From the NCBI GenBank assembly GCA_036768485.1, contig JAVLUZ010000157.1, positions 14,000,011 to 14,064,010 of the forward strand: a DNA stretch of 64,000 bases. Reading direction: 5' to 3'. The translations under genes and the position numbers were made by a program. The notes below the pieces were generated by a model. The model was given only the letters and a program-made list of their open reading frames with translations, did no database searches and had not been told where the DNA came from. Every line of letters begins with the position of its first letter. Within the stretch, counting starts at the first letter, position 1. Positions 1-10,187 of this stretch are shown piece after piece. The DNA is from Mermis nigrescens (Eukaryota > Nematoda > Enoplea > Mermithida > Mermithidae).

Positions 1-100
1 ATTTATTATTGCAATGCCAGGACGCCTTTTGCTGGCCGGACCATTATGGCGTTACCAAGTATGCAATAACGATATCGTGACATTGTTGCATTATGACGAA

Positions 101-254
101 ATGTCATTTATCACCGTAATGTTTTTAAATGTGCCTGAAATTGGAAAAAGAATTCCATTCATGGCTCCACCAACGATTGCTGTGCAAGATGTAAAGCATA
201 TCATTGGAAAGCAGTTCAATGTATCAGCAAATCTACAACGACTGGTCTGCAATG
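101..254 (+). CDS. Ubiquitin-like protein, exon 1
   Basis: This is the first exon of a small protein with a ubiquitin fold pattern. The ATG at 101 was chosen because ubiquitin-type homology begins right there (M-S-F-I-T-V, like the first beta strand); the frame is also open upstream to an ATG at 14. It reads through a strand-turn-strand, then the helix signature V-x-D-V-K-H-I-I-G, then LQRLVCNG, the equivalent of ubiquitin QQRLIFAG. It ends at 254 in a GTAAAA donor after the first base of the Gly codon. Joined to 540-616 it gives exactly 76 codons, the length of ubiquitin, but with no C-terminal Gly-Gly, so conjugation as a modifier is unlikely. The family assignment is by motif only; the specific orthologue is not recognised. 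Confidence 0.72.
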
Positions 255-539
255 GTAAAATGACATGAACAGTGTTAGGCTCACATTTTCTATTTTACGA
301 CTAGATTTTAAATAGAAAATTCTAGATTTTTGTAAAAAAATATGAATAAAAGCCGGACGAAATTCTGACGATGAGCGAATCAACATAAGCAGAACTATTT
401 CTCAACGGGCAGGAAATTTGGGGGATAAACCTGTTCTGATGATTGTATCATAACAAATTCTGCGAAAATGTGTTTAGTGATCAGCTTTTTACTAGTATAC
501 CCATTGTATTTACTCATGCTTGTGTATACTTTGTTATAG

Positions 540-616
540 GAGTGACACTTGAAGATGGCAAGGCACTTCAAGAGTATAGAATTGATAACAACTCATTGAT
601 TGAAGTGTTACATTAA
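540..616 (+). CDS. Ubiquitin-like protein, exon 2
   Basis: The exon follows the acceptor TTTGTTATAG and completes the Gly codon (G|GA), then reads VTLEDGKALQEYRI and ends EVLH-stop at 614-616. This is the classic ubiquitin C-terminal half (LEDG, then L-x-x-Y-x-I, then a last hydrophobic strand). The splice phase matches exon 1 exactly, which is strong support for the pair. The protein stops where ubiquitin would continue into its RLRGG tail. Confidence 0.72.
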
Positions 617-806
617 CAACGCTTAGCTAACTAAATTCCGAGTTTCCTCGATTTGTCTTTTGATTCAAATTTAAGCTATTTGCAAAATTATACTTACGTT
701 CTGGATTCTGAAATAAACTCGAATCAGGCACATTCTCGTCAGATTTTTACCATTGATAACCATATAATTGATCATCTTACTTACTTTAGATTAAGCATGT
801 GGTAAC

Positions 807-1077
807 CACACCTGGGCGTGGGGGGTTTGGGGGGTATGCAACCCCCCAGAAACCAAAATACCCCCCCCCCCAGAAATCAAAATACCCCCCCCCCAGAATT
901 CAATTTTTAAAATTTTTTTTTGTTTTTTTCGCAATTTTTTGATGCCAATGGATAGTGCTTGATGAGAAACGTCGAAAAATGGTGTTTTTAACGCCATACC
1001 ACCATTTTTAAGGCCATTTTTCGACCTTCAAAAAAATCTTGCACCCCCCCCCAGAATTTTCTTGCTGCCCACGTATG
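807..1077 (+). mobile_element. hAT-like MITE family A, copy 1
   Basis: A 271-bp element, the best reference copy of family A. It starts CACACCTGGGCGTGG and ends GCCCACGTATG (imperfect terminal inverted repeats), and is flanked by a perfect 8-bp duplication GTGGTAAC at 799-806 and 1078-1085. Inside are G/C homopolymer tracts near each end and a conserved core with ATGCCAATGGATAGTGC. It has no coding capacity. The 8-bp duplication is the hallmark of hAT transposition. Confidence 0.8.
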
Positions 1078-1085
1078 GTGGTAAC

Positions 1086-2430
1086 TCCAATAAACGGCGC
1101 GCTGTTATTAGAGGGCGCTGTATACTAGAATGAATCCCGCACTTATAATTCTCCGGATACACAAGTTATCATGTATTATCCGCAAAACTTTGCGTTCCCT
1201 GGGAGTTGGAGCTTAGTATCACATCAATACATGGAGATGGCATACACTTGGGAGGGGGGCTTTGAGGGTCAAGATCACGCGACGCGTTTTTTCAGGATAA
1301 AAACGATAGATACGCATCAAAACATTATTTTTTGGCATTCCCAGCAATGCTTGTTATTTCTAAAAGCCTGAAACACAAAAATGATATACAGATATTTGAT
1401 TTAAAATGAACAAAATATAGTCAAAATTAAGTACATAGGGCTTAGCAAGGAGTATTTGACACCTCTGAGCCGAAAGAACGATGGAAGAGTTTGAAGAAGC
1501 TCAATTTCTAAGACGTTTTGAAGCAACATGTGCAATGGGTCAGAAGCGAATTCATAAATAGTAAAAAAACTCGATTAAAAAGTTGCCCCAACCATTTCCA
1601 TGGCTAATCGCATTACTTTTAATGACAAAACTATTCAACCGCTATAAGTACCGTTTGTGGGATGTTTTGCACAAATGCAACTAAGATCAGATAAAATTTA
1701 CGAAATAAATATTCCTATCCGCATTACAAACTTTTAGTCATCAATTCGGTTTCCGTGCTCTACTGCTTTCTTGTTTTTAAAGGATACACAATTTGGCTCC
1801 CGCGTTTAGCCGCCCACATAATCCGTTTCCATGTTAGCTCGATGTTGCCCTACTTATGAATTTTTCGGCACTTTATAACCTTCGAAGATTTTTGGACCTC
1901 TGGCTTAGCAAAATCCGGTCGCTTGTTCACCTACATGTGGCCCTAACAATATGAATTTAAATGTGTCGCCTGGACAGCAAGCTAAGCAGTGATAGAAGGC
2001 AGACTGAATGCAAATTATTCACCGATAGTCGGGCAGGTGGCAGCGTTAAAATTAAGTATAGGTCCGGGGTCCCACATTTTTCAAATATCAAAAAAGGGCC
2101 CTTTCGATCATACAGGTATTAAAAATCACAGTATTCACGTTTTCTATACGGTTTAAACGCACCGAAAAACATAGGTAGGTACATCAGGCTCAAATTTCGC
2201 GATCGATATTTACCATTTCAGAAAACGGTGGTTATCACGTGGTGAAATTTGACAGAATAAAATTTACTTAAGCGTCTGATTTATAGTTTGATAAAGCTCT
2301 ACGTTGTTTGAATCGAAATTGTTGTACCTGATATAGAACAACCAAATATGGAATATATTTTTGCGACACTGTATATTCTGCAATTTTTTCGAGTTTTGTT
2401 GTTCTACGTTGTAGAATGGTAGAGCACTGT
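1086..2430. other. AT-rich interval, nothing recognised
   Basis: No convincing exon, RNA gene or complete repeat was seen. Its open frames (for example 1171-1371) have no family-like pattern. The last part grades into a fragment resembling the end of family D. Confidence 0.4.
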
Positions 2431-2545
2431 CAGAAACGCCGAAAATGATATTTTTGATGTGTGTCCCAGGTTTTTGAGCCCAAAACACACTGCGAACGTT
2501 TTTAAGTTGAAGCCCCCCAGAATTCCCATGCTCTGAATGTTTGTT
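2430..2545 (-). repeat. Family D fragment
   Basis: It holds GTCAGAAACGCCGAAAA and a run to CAGAATTCCCATGCTCTG, which matches the 3' third of the family D elements at 46927 and 61034. The rest of the element is missing or too diverged to follow. Confidence 0.5.
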
Positions 2546-3049
2546 TAGGACAACGTATACGCGTGAAGCTTTAGAAACTACGACGAAATAAATTAATTAA
2601 GTCCAAAATTCCAAATTCCAGAACTCCGTTTCACCCACATTTTTGTGCGATTTTGTGCGTCATGAAATTCCTCTGCTCAGACGGCCCAATTTTTCAAATT
2701 GTTGGTTTCATTAAGAGAAGAGGCGGTCAAACCTGATTCATCACACGGCGATCGCGTTATATTCAAAATTCGTGCGACCCAGTCAAAATTTTGTTCATTA
2801 ATATGCTTTTGTTTTAAAAAAGTATAAACGAGCAATTTCCGCTTCCTCAATACGTATGTTTATGCGCTTGACGACATAATGCGAGCTTACATTTTTTCTT
2901 TGTCTGCGCAAATTGGCAAAAATTCGACAAAAAAAACTTTTTAAGACCCATCGGCTATCTAAAAATGTTTTTTACGAACCATTCTTCCCCGCATGTTTAC
3001 TTAGAGGCGGCGTAAGTTGTTTGAATACGGCTTATCAGCACGCGTGAGC

Positions 3050-3265
3050 AAGGGGGTTATGGTTTAGAAGCAATGCACCCCCTCCGAGAAGGCCTATACC
3101 TTCTTCCCCCAGAAACCGAAATACCACCCAGAATTCAATTTTTAATTTTTTTGTTTTTTTCGAAATTCTTCGATGTTAATGGATAGTGCTCGATGGGAAT
3201 CCTTGAAAAATGGTGTTTTCCTCGCCATATCACCATTTTAAGACCATTTTTGACCTATGGCTCTT
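3050..3265 (+). mobile_element. Family A MITE, degraded copy
   Basis: It contains the family A core (a GTTAATGGATAGTGCTCGATG variant spread over 3174-3200, then GGTGTTTTC and CACCATTTTAAGACCATTTT) but has lost clear ends and target duplication. Confidence 0.6.
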
Positions 3266-3358
3266 ACTAAATTCTAAACGCTTGTTACCCGTAAGTATTA
3301 AAGTCAGTCGTAAATAATTATGGACAAATTGTAGAAGCGACTGATCATGACAGAATAG

Positions 3359-3730
3359 TTTTGAAAAATGAGCTTTCTAAGCGAGAGTTGTAAACTGAGA
3401 GGAGCTTAAAGTTTAAACCTACCATTAAATTATAAAGATAATAATGAAAGATTTAAAGCTTTAAGAAAAAGAAAAATGTGGTAAATTAAAACAAATTTAG
3501 AGGATATGATGAAACATTATTGTTGAGAATGGGACGATCATGTGCACGTGATCGTCCCATTCTCAACAATAATGTTTCATCATATCCTCTAAATTTGTTT
3601 TAATTTACCACATTTTTCTTTTTCTTAAAGCTTTAAATCTTTCATTATTATCTTTATAATTTAATGGTAGGCTTAAACTTTAAGCTCCTCTTAGTTTACA
3701 ACTCTCGCTTAGAAAGCTCATTTTTCAAAA
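3359..3730. repeat. 372-bp palindrome without spacer
   Basis: Two arms of 186 bp are exact reverse complements in register about the centre 3544.5 (core GTGCAC), with no indel. I see three mismatched pairs: T3541/G3548 and one in each of two further places (the ...TTTAAACCTACC... and ...AAACTGAGAGG... stretches). The arms begin TTTTGAAAAATGAGC and end with its complement at 3730. A 12-bp direct repeat AATTATGGACAA lies at 3316-3327 and 3729-3740. It could be a foldback MITE or an inverted duplication. The mismatches argue against a purely artefactual hairpin read. Confidence 0.9.
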
Positions 3731-4451
3731 TTATGGACAAGGTAGTTCAGTGATTCAAATTATAGTCTATTTTCACTTAGAAATTTGAATCACGAAGAAT
3801 TCCTGCGTGAGTATCTGGAATAATTCTAAGTGTATTTTTGTATTTTTAATTTGTATTTTAGGTGTATATTTTGTTTGTATTTTATTTGTTTATTAATTTC
3901 TACTTTATTTGAATTTATCTTTTGATTTTTTATGTCGTTTCTCAATAAATTCACTAATTATTTATTCGTTTATTCTTCCACAATATATTAACAACTATAA
4001 GCAAAAACTAGAATTCGATTTTAAAATTGGGACATCATTCTTAGATGGTGATTGGATAATTATATTGGTCGATTTATGTCAGGATAACGTCGAAGAAGAT
4101 AGATTTTGCAGTGGTAGTGGTATTCTTAGAATACTGTACCGTCATATTTCTAACTGATTCAAAAAATATTCCAAGTTATATAATTTAATTAATCATTTTT
4201 ACTGGTACATTTCCTCAATTAAATCTAAAAATAAACCAAGAGGTCAAAGTTCCGCGATCAGCGAAAGCAAAAACTTTCTTTTCGAAATACATGAAACAGT
4301 TGAGAATCATCAGGATAATAATTTAATGAATTAAAATTAATTCAAAATCATTTAATTATTATTAAATCACTAGATGTTACTATCTAAAACAAATAATTTA
4401 AATCTCTGAATTAAAATTTCTTATGGTTAAGCCGCTCAATTTGTGTGTGAC

Positions 4452-4721
4452 CACACGTGGGCATGTGTGTGTGTGTGTGTGGGGGGGGGGGGGGTTAGGG
4501 GGATATACAACCTAGAAAGTCGAATACCTCAAGAATTCAATTTTTAAAATTTTTTTGGTTCTCTTCTCAATTTTTCGATGCCAATGGATAGTGCTCGATG
4601 AGAAACGTTGGAAAATAGTAGTTTTCCGCCATACCACCATTTTTAAGACCATTTTTTGACCTTCGAAAAACCCTCTACACCGCCACCCCCCCCACCGGAA
4701 TTTTTATGCTACCCACCTATG
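4452..4721 (+). mobile_element. hAT-like MITE family A, copy 3
   Basis: It starts CACACGTGGGCATG and ends CCCACCTATG. Duplications TGTGTGAC (4444-4451) and AGTGTGAC (4722-4729) agree at 7 of 8 bases. A (TG)n-(G)n tract at about 4463-4494 sits just inside the left end, where other copies have only G runs. Confidence 0.75.
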
Positions 4722-4967
4722 AGTGTGACCCAAAATTAAGCCCGACTCTGCGTTGACTGTAAATTACTGAAGCTTCAGTTATAATGGTATTAACCTCACC
4801 TCATCTTGCCGTAGAAATTGCTCGAAAAGCCATAATTTAGGAAGAGTAGACCTGAATATTATGGCCCGAGTTTTGCGTCAGCCAAGAATTTAAACCAAAC
4901 TTATATTCACACTAAGCTTCTGTGCCAGAGAGCGAATTCATCGCCTTTCTGTCGTGTTAGCTATACG

Positions 4968-5368
4968 TGATCTTCGGAGTTCATGGGTTTTCACCCCTTC
5001 AAATAAGTTTCAAGCCACTGAAATATTTTCGACTGTCTAAAATTCTTTCAATTTAGAAATATGCGATTTTCTACAAATTTGGTGATCGAGCGCTGTTTTA
5101 ATATTCTTGAGCCATTCGTTGCTCAGAAGTATCAAATTATTTGGGCTTTGAGCCATATACTCTTTTTGACTTATTTTGTTCGAGTAATTCAATTATTTTT
5201 GCTTTTATCCAGATTTTTCTGTTCTAGAAGGGTAGGACTGTTTGTCCGAAGCGACAAAGAAATGATGTTTGTCACGCTGAGCCACCGTTTTCGGTCCTTA
5301 AAAAAGGCACTTTAGAAGAATTTACAAGCTTCACCTCCAAAATTGCCAAGCTGTGCGTGTCTGGACCT
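4968..5368 (+). mobile_element. Family D MITE, diverged copy
   Basis: The order of blocks follows family D: TACGTGATCTTCGGAG, a C-poor start, GAGCGCTG in place of the usual GCGCGAAGCGCC hairpin, GAGCCATATACTC, TTTTTCTGTTCTAGAAGG, then a CACTTTAG block and GCTGTGCGTGTCTGG. The 84-codon open frame at 5061-5315 is a by-product. No clear target duplication was found. It abuts the Harbinger remnant on its right. Confidence 0.55.
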
Positions 5369-5399
5369 ATCGCTCAATTTTCACACTAATAAACGTGCT

Positions 5400-5702
5400 T
5401 TGACAAGTAAACAAACGACGATCTATTTTCGTCCTGCGGCGCAAGCAACAACAGCAATAGCACATTTTTTCTGGAATGAAGTTCAGCCTTTGGACAGGCA
5501 CGGAAAGCATCGTTTCCAAACTTCAAATGTACGTTCAATGGTCATTCTGGTTGACGAAAGAGAAAAAATGTAAAGGCGCTCGGCAGCAGTTTTGGGATTA
5601 GCCATAGGGGTCAAAAGATAACGAAGACAAGGGTAGCCCCTATCACCAAGAAGATGCAAATTTCCATTTAGTTTTGAACTTTCAAATGGAGTCGTTCGTG
5701 AT
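5400..5702 (-). pseudogene. Harbinger transposase, C-terminal part
   Basis: Read on the - strand this is the second half of a PIF/Harbinger (HARBI1-like) DDE nuclease. Visible are L-L-G-D-R-G-Y-P with the second catalytic Asp, then YLLTPMANP, then the R-x-T-I-E-R-T-F-E-V-W-K-R segment with the catalytic Glu. A stop near 5485 and a frame change before A-I-A-V-V-A-C-A show decay. It continues exactly from the fragment ending at 6994 once the inserted family A element and its duplicated target are removed: ...HDSKIFNES on one side, SRTTPFESS on the other. Confidence 0.8.
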
Positions 5703-6985
5703 CACGGCGGCACCAAAATTCTGGTGAAGGGGTGTGCAAGATTCTTAAAAAGTCAAAAAATGGCCTTCAAAATGTTGGTATGGCGAGTGTCTCATGAGCC
5801 CCACTAGAGCCAATAGCCCCACCGTCCCAACAGCCCCTCCGTCCCAACAACCCCACCAGTCCCAACAGCCCAACCGTCCCGACAACCCCACCAATAAGAC
5901 CAACAGCCCCACCAATCCCAGCAGCCCTACCAATCCCAACAGCCCCACCGTCCCAACAACCCCACCGTCCCAAGAGCCCCACCGTCCCAACATCCCCACC
6001 AATAATCCCAACAGCCCCACCGTCCCAACAGCCCCACCAGTCCCAACAGCCTCACCGTCCCAACAACCCCACCGTCTCAAAAGCCCCACCGTCCCAACAG
6101 CCCCACCAATAATCCCAACAGCCCCACTAGTCCCAAGAAATAAGTAAAATAAAGCGTCATCATTCCGAGATTTGACTATTAACAAGCTCTGTGCAATTTC
6201 TGGCTCAAAAACTTTTCAGTAGGCCCAAAATCATTTATGTCGCAATATCAAACAAAAACTCAGTAAATAAGGTACCTAATGCTTTTCGCCTCTGGCGTAC
6301 ATAAATCGGAAAGAGTTTATACATACCTACCATTTATTAGTCCTTAAATGTAATTTTGCTATTTTTAAGTCCATTTACATAAGTTTGAGCTTTCTTTTAT
6401 GCCAATCGAATATAGGTATGTTGTTTAGTTCGTGCACATCGATCTATGCATGCGATATGCAGCTACATTTGGGCAGTACGCACTTTCGTACCTAAATTTT
6501 ACGTACATCCTCTTCTTTTATGATCAAACGGAGCCCGTATAAGTTCAATAATTCAAAAGTACATCCGTCAAACGCACTTCTCGCATATTAGCAATCGCAG
6601 TAATGGTGGGGCTGATGGGATTATTCGTGGGGCTGTTGGGACGGTGGGGCTGTTGGGACGGTGGGGCTGTTGGGATTGGTGGGGCTGTTGGGATTGGTGG
6701 GGCTGTTGGGATTATTGGTGGGGCTGTTGGGACGGTGGGCTGTTGAGACTGGTGGGGCTGTTGGGACGGGTGGGGCTGTTGGGATTTTTGGTGGGGCTGC
6801 TACATCACCGAAAAAACACCATTTTTCAACGTTTTTCATCGAGCACTATCCATCGGCATCAAAAAAATTGCGAAAAAACAGAAATAATTTTCAAAAATTT
6901 AATTCTGGGGGGAGTATTTTGGTTTCTGGGGGTATTTTGGTTTCTGGTTAGGTGCATACCCCCGAACCCCCCACGCCCAGGTATG
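5703..6985 (-). mobile_element. hAT-like MITE family A, copy 4 (interrupted)
   Basis: A reverse-orientation family A copy that lies inside the Harbinger transposase gene. Its outer ends are CACGGCGGCACC and CGCCCAGGTATG, flanked by TTCGTGAT and GTGGTGAT (6 of 8). It is split near 5786/6809, within the stretch that other copies have intact (TATGGCGAAAAAACACC at 51496), by a foldback element of about 1 kb. Confidence 0.75.
5787..6808. mobile_element. Foldback element with minisatellite arms
   Basis: It is inserted in the family A copy with the 3-base overlap CGA on both sides. The left arm (5799-6135) is a C-rich minisatellite of 12- to 18-bp units such as CCCAACAGCCCCACCGT. The right arm (6603-6800) is the same minisatellite inverted, with units like GGGGCTGTTGGGATTGGT. 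The outermost bases GTG...AGCCCCAC are shared by both ends. The 467-bp middle has no gene that I can see. Inverted arms made of tandem units are the defining feature of Foldback-type elements. Confidence 0.7.
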
Positions 6986-6993
6986 GTGGTGAT

Positions 6994-7328
6994 TCGTTGA
7001 AAATCTTGGAGTCATGCATACTTCCTTTGTGGCTTGATACAATGTTCCGAATCATAAGTTAATCATCATAGAGAACTTGCACGTTTAAGGAGAACCATCC
7101 TTCTCGATTTCGGAACAATTCGTCGTTCAGGCCTCCAGGATTCAAAATTTTTATATGAGTGCAGTCTATCGCACCAACGACACCTAGAAACGTATAATAA
7201 GTGAGCAAACGTTGTAGTTTTCTACTTTTTAGACAGATGCATTGTATTTCCCCAAAGTGTGGTTCACAGAAACTTCCCGTTTGAAATTCTTTCTTGGCGT
7301 TAAGCTCGTAAAATTTAAAAAATGGCAC
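6994..7328 (-). pseudogene. Harbinger transposase, N-terminal part
   Basis: On the - strand it reads FLGVVGAIDCTHIKI, the first catalytic-Asp motif of PIF/Harbinger nucleases (GxIDGTH), then an N-R-E-G-W-F-S-L-N-V-Q block, then a TAA stop right after LYDD. Beyond the stop the same frame goes on with IRNIV and HDSKIFNES, so the stop is a nonsense mutation. With the fragment at 5400-5702 all three acidic residues (D, D, E) survive. It acts, in the family, as the nuclease that cuts the element ends. Confidence 0.8.
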
Positions 7329-7339
7329 AGTTTATTTGT

Positions 7340-7955
7340 TAATTAAAACCATATGTAATTTTAAAATTTGTTTTTTTACTAAAGCGTCAGTCTTGTAACA
7401 CTTTTGCTTTTTATGCATTGAAATCGATAAAAAATTAAAAAACCTTTTCTCGTTTCTAAAAATCAAGAAAAATCAGTAGAATTGAACGATAAATTTTAAA
7501 GCTTTTTGGCTTTATTACACAATTTTTATTTTAAAACAGAAGGTGATTTGTAATACAGTCAAATGAGAATTTTTGTTGTTTTATAGAAAATTGCAAACAT
7601 TTAATTAAAATTTTTTACATGTTTTAAGACCACTATTTTTGTTTTTTTATGATCTTCAGGAACAAGAAACAAATTTGGAGTTTTTTGCCTCGGATTTTGG
7701 TGTTTTTTGCTTCCTGCGTAATCTGTATAAAATTTTGGTAATGGCTTTCACGGTGTTCGTTCAGAATGTTAATCTTGTTTTGGTGTTAAAGGTAGTCGCA
7801 GTAGGGTAGCCTCAAAAATGATTGATCTCCTCCGTTCTAAATTTTTTACTTACTTTCTGAGTGGAAGATCAAATTTGTTATTAATTTTTATTTAATAAAA
7901 GTAATTTTTAACATCTTTCGCAAAAAGTGAGGCAAATTTTCTTGTCTCACTGTGT
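7340..7955. other. Harbinger spacer, AT-rich
   Basis: AT-rich sequence between the transposase and the Myb-like remnant of the same element. No exon was recognised. Confidence 0.4.
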
Positions 7956-7960
7956 ATAGA

Positions 7961-8277
7961 TACTGTTCAAATTGTATCTAACGGAGTCACCCAGGAACAA
8001 ATAACTCAGAGCCTCAGGTAACAGTGGACCAATTTAGCTTGCCCTCCTCGACAAATAATCGTGACAACTTCCACAGATCTGACTTGGTTAATTTCAAAAA
8101 CGCGAATACGAAGCCAAAATGGAACTCTTGAAACAAAAACAAGCGGCAACTAAGGCCAAAAAGCGATATTATGGAGCTAAATTGCAAAAGATGTTTCAAA
8201 CCAGCAGTTCTGCGCCTAATTTTGATTTCGGAGAAAAACCAACTTTGTTCAATTTTTCTTCTTACACACAGTTGTGA
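7961..8277 (+). pseudogene. Probable Harbinger second ORF (Myb/SANT-like) remnant
   Basis: After a CTGTGTATAG acceptor-like site, the + strand reads TVQIVSNGVTQEQITQSLR. After a shift it reads TVDQFSLPSS...NFHRSDLVNF, and after another shift FQKREYEAKMELLKQKQ, ending YTQL-stop at 8275-8277. The charged helix E-x-K-M-E-L-L-K-Q-K-Q is typical of the C-terminal part of DNA-binding partner proteins of Harbinger elements. Its place, between the transposase and the element end at 8777, supports that reading. At least two frameshifts make it a pseudogene. The DNA-binding domain itself is not recognisable, so the call is partly from context. Confidence 0.5.
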
Positions 8278-8639
8278 AACAATTTTTGTATTTAAGTGTG
8301 TCTGGTTTTCTTTTATGTTAGTACGTAAGCAAATTAAATGTGAATTATACCTGCAAATAAGGCGGTACGGGAATATTTCTAACGAGTAGGTCGCATGATA
8401 CGAGCTAGTACCAAATTTATCAGTTCACAAACAGTTTCTTTTCTTAAAGCGAATTCGAAACTCATCGTCATTAAGCAATAAATGGATTGTTGCGTTCACT
8501 CACTGGCTGTTGAAATCGATCCATGTGATTCTGTTCAACTTCTTCTATTCTATCACTCTTGTCGAAAAAATCTAGTAGGTCCATAATCAAACAACGCCGC
8601 AAACAAAACAAGACAACCCTAAATCGAGCTCTGAACCTG

Positions 8640-8777
8640 CTTCTAATAGATTTAAAATCTCGATTTAAATGGGGATGATTCTGAATCGTCTTTGTGAATA
8701 CGATTTAACAAGTTACGACGATTTTAGTGCCCAACTTAAATCGATTTAACGCTGAATCGCCTTAGTGAATACGGCCC
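8640..8777 (-). mobile_element. Harbinger right terminus
   Basis: Read inward from 8777 the end is GGGCCGTATTCACTAAGG, the form of terminal repeat common in PIF/Harbinger elements. Subterminal AAATCGATTTAA-type motifs follow (several copies between 8626 and 8755). The neighbouring TA is compatible with the 3-bp T-A-rich target duplication of this superfamily. The matching left end was not found; it may be covered by the family D element at 4968-5368. Confidence 0.6.
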
Positions 8778-9283
8778 TACGTTTTAAACTTGACATTTAA
8801 AAAAATTTTTTGCGCAAGGTGTGATATACTGAAGCATATAATGAAAGTAGGAGTGTTGTGGGCCTGAAATATAAAATTTGCACCACTGAAAACCTGAGGT
8901 TCACTCCGGCAGGTTATCAGATTTCCAATTTTGATAATTCAATTTTTTTTATTATTGTTACTAATAATCAGAGATCGAAAAACAATTTCCAAAAATTATG
9001 TATGTTGCCGGCGTCGTCATTAATTTTCTAAATTCATTCCTGATTCTTTTCTGAAATTTAAGGACCCTTTAAAGTTTTAAGCTGCATACATACGAGTATA
9101 TGCTTTTATGAACATTAATGCGTATTTATCAGGTGGGTCGAAAAAACGAATGCATATTTGATTATCCAATTTCTTGAAATTAAATTTGCTTTTTCCGAAG
9201 TATTATTATTCATGCAACAACATTAAAATGTGAAACTAACAGTCATATTATTACTTCGTACCAAAGATACAAGAAATATAGTG
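8778..9283. other. AT-rich interval, nothing recognised
   Basis: No exon or repeat that I can name. Confidence 0.3.
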
Positions 9284-9529
9284 AAAAGTTCTTTTTAGTC
9301 ATGCATCTGTAAGGTCAGAAACTAGCTTCTGCTGCCCAGTAGCCTTATTATATTTTACGACAGACCAGCGCGATTTATTTTATTCTGATACCCCTTATTT
9401 GTTATCAAGGGTTCAATTAACTTTGCAGTACCTTCGAGTGTTGCGAAAAAATCAAGCTTTAATCGAATGGTGTAAGTTTGGGCGTCTGCCATCTTCCTGT
9501 AATGAATATAGAAGAAAAAGTTAGACAGA
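9284..9529 (+). other. Open frame overlapping the candidate Ubl start
   Basis: An ATG-less open frame of about 80 codons ends at TAG 9527-9529. Its last part follows a good acceptor (AACTTTGCAG at 9417-9426) and reads YLRVLRKNQALIEWCKFGRL. It looks protein-like and loosely recalls the N-terminal region of Merlin/IS1595-type transposases, but no C-x2-C pair follows. Function unassigned. Confidence 0.25.
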
Positions 9530-9650
9530 TAATTCTGAATTCATATAAGCAAAGTGCGTCCGATTATAATTTCCTGTTTATGAACATTTTAAAGATAGCT
9601 TATGCATTGACTCTACAAAGTGCCGGAAAAAACGTCTTTTTATTCATTGG
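9502..9650 (+). CDS. Candidate second ubiquitin-like protein, exon 1
   Basis: An open frame from the ATG at 9502 to a strong donor (GG|GTAAGC at 9651). It encodes a charged start (MNIEEKV), a hydrophobic helix-like stretch, and NVFLFIG, the position of ubiquitin RLIFAG. Joined to 10188-10269 it again gives exactly 76 codons. The N-terminal half is too diverged to show the ubiquitin pattern, and a different open frame overlaps it (9284-9529), so the start is uncertain. It is supported mainly by the splice phase and by exon 2. Confidence 0.42.
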
Positions 9651-9716
9651 GTAAGCTAACATGAGCTTCGTATTTAAAATTACGCTACATTCCAGCCTGC
9701 AGAGTAAATAGAAATA

Positions 9717-9749
9717 ACTAATTAATTAATAACCTTAATTAATTAGTTA
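9717..9749. repeat. AT-rich perfect inverted repeat
   Basis: AACTAATTAATTAA, five bases, then TTAATTAATTAGTT. It is an intronic hairpin in the candidate ubiquitin-like gene. Confidence 0.7.
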
Positions 9750-10187
9750 ATTTAGCTGCTAATTTATTAATTGATTATTTAATTAATAGACACTGAAAAT
9801 TACGTTTAATTTGGTCAACTATTTGAGAAGCTAATGCATGGACCAAGACGCGATTCGTTTCTTCACCTTTCCTGGCTCTCTCTATATATGTAGCGAAAAA
9901 GGATGCAACTAAATATAAATAAAATAATTCTCAAATTTCAATTCTTGAATCGCTAAACGCTCGCATTATCTTGTTGATTTTTTCTGCAGTACGTAAGATA
10001 TCATTATTTTCATTTTCTGAAATTCTGGTTGTTTCTAAGACAATTTTTTTGCTACAAATTATTACATGATTTTTAAATTATTATTAAGCTGATTTTATTG
10101 TTCTACGACGACGATACAATTTACTAATGCACACTTAAGCGATCAATATTCTAGTAAAAAATGTGATTTGTATTTTTTGATCATTAG

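Noticed and set aside
3909..4157. 82-codon frame ending I-L-Y-R-H-I-S-N
   Set aside because: The second half looks protein-like but there is no family pattern and no linked exon, so it is not listed as a gene.
5745..6185. Long open frames on both strands rich in Pro/Asn/Ser or Gly/Leu/Val
   Set aside because: They are translations of the minisatellite arm of the foldback element; the same pattern appears in several frames.
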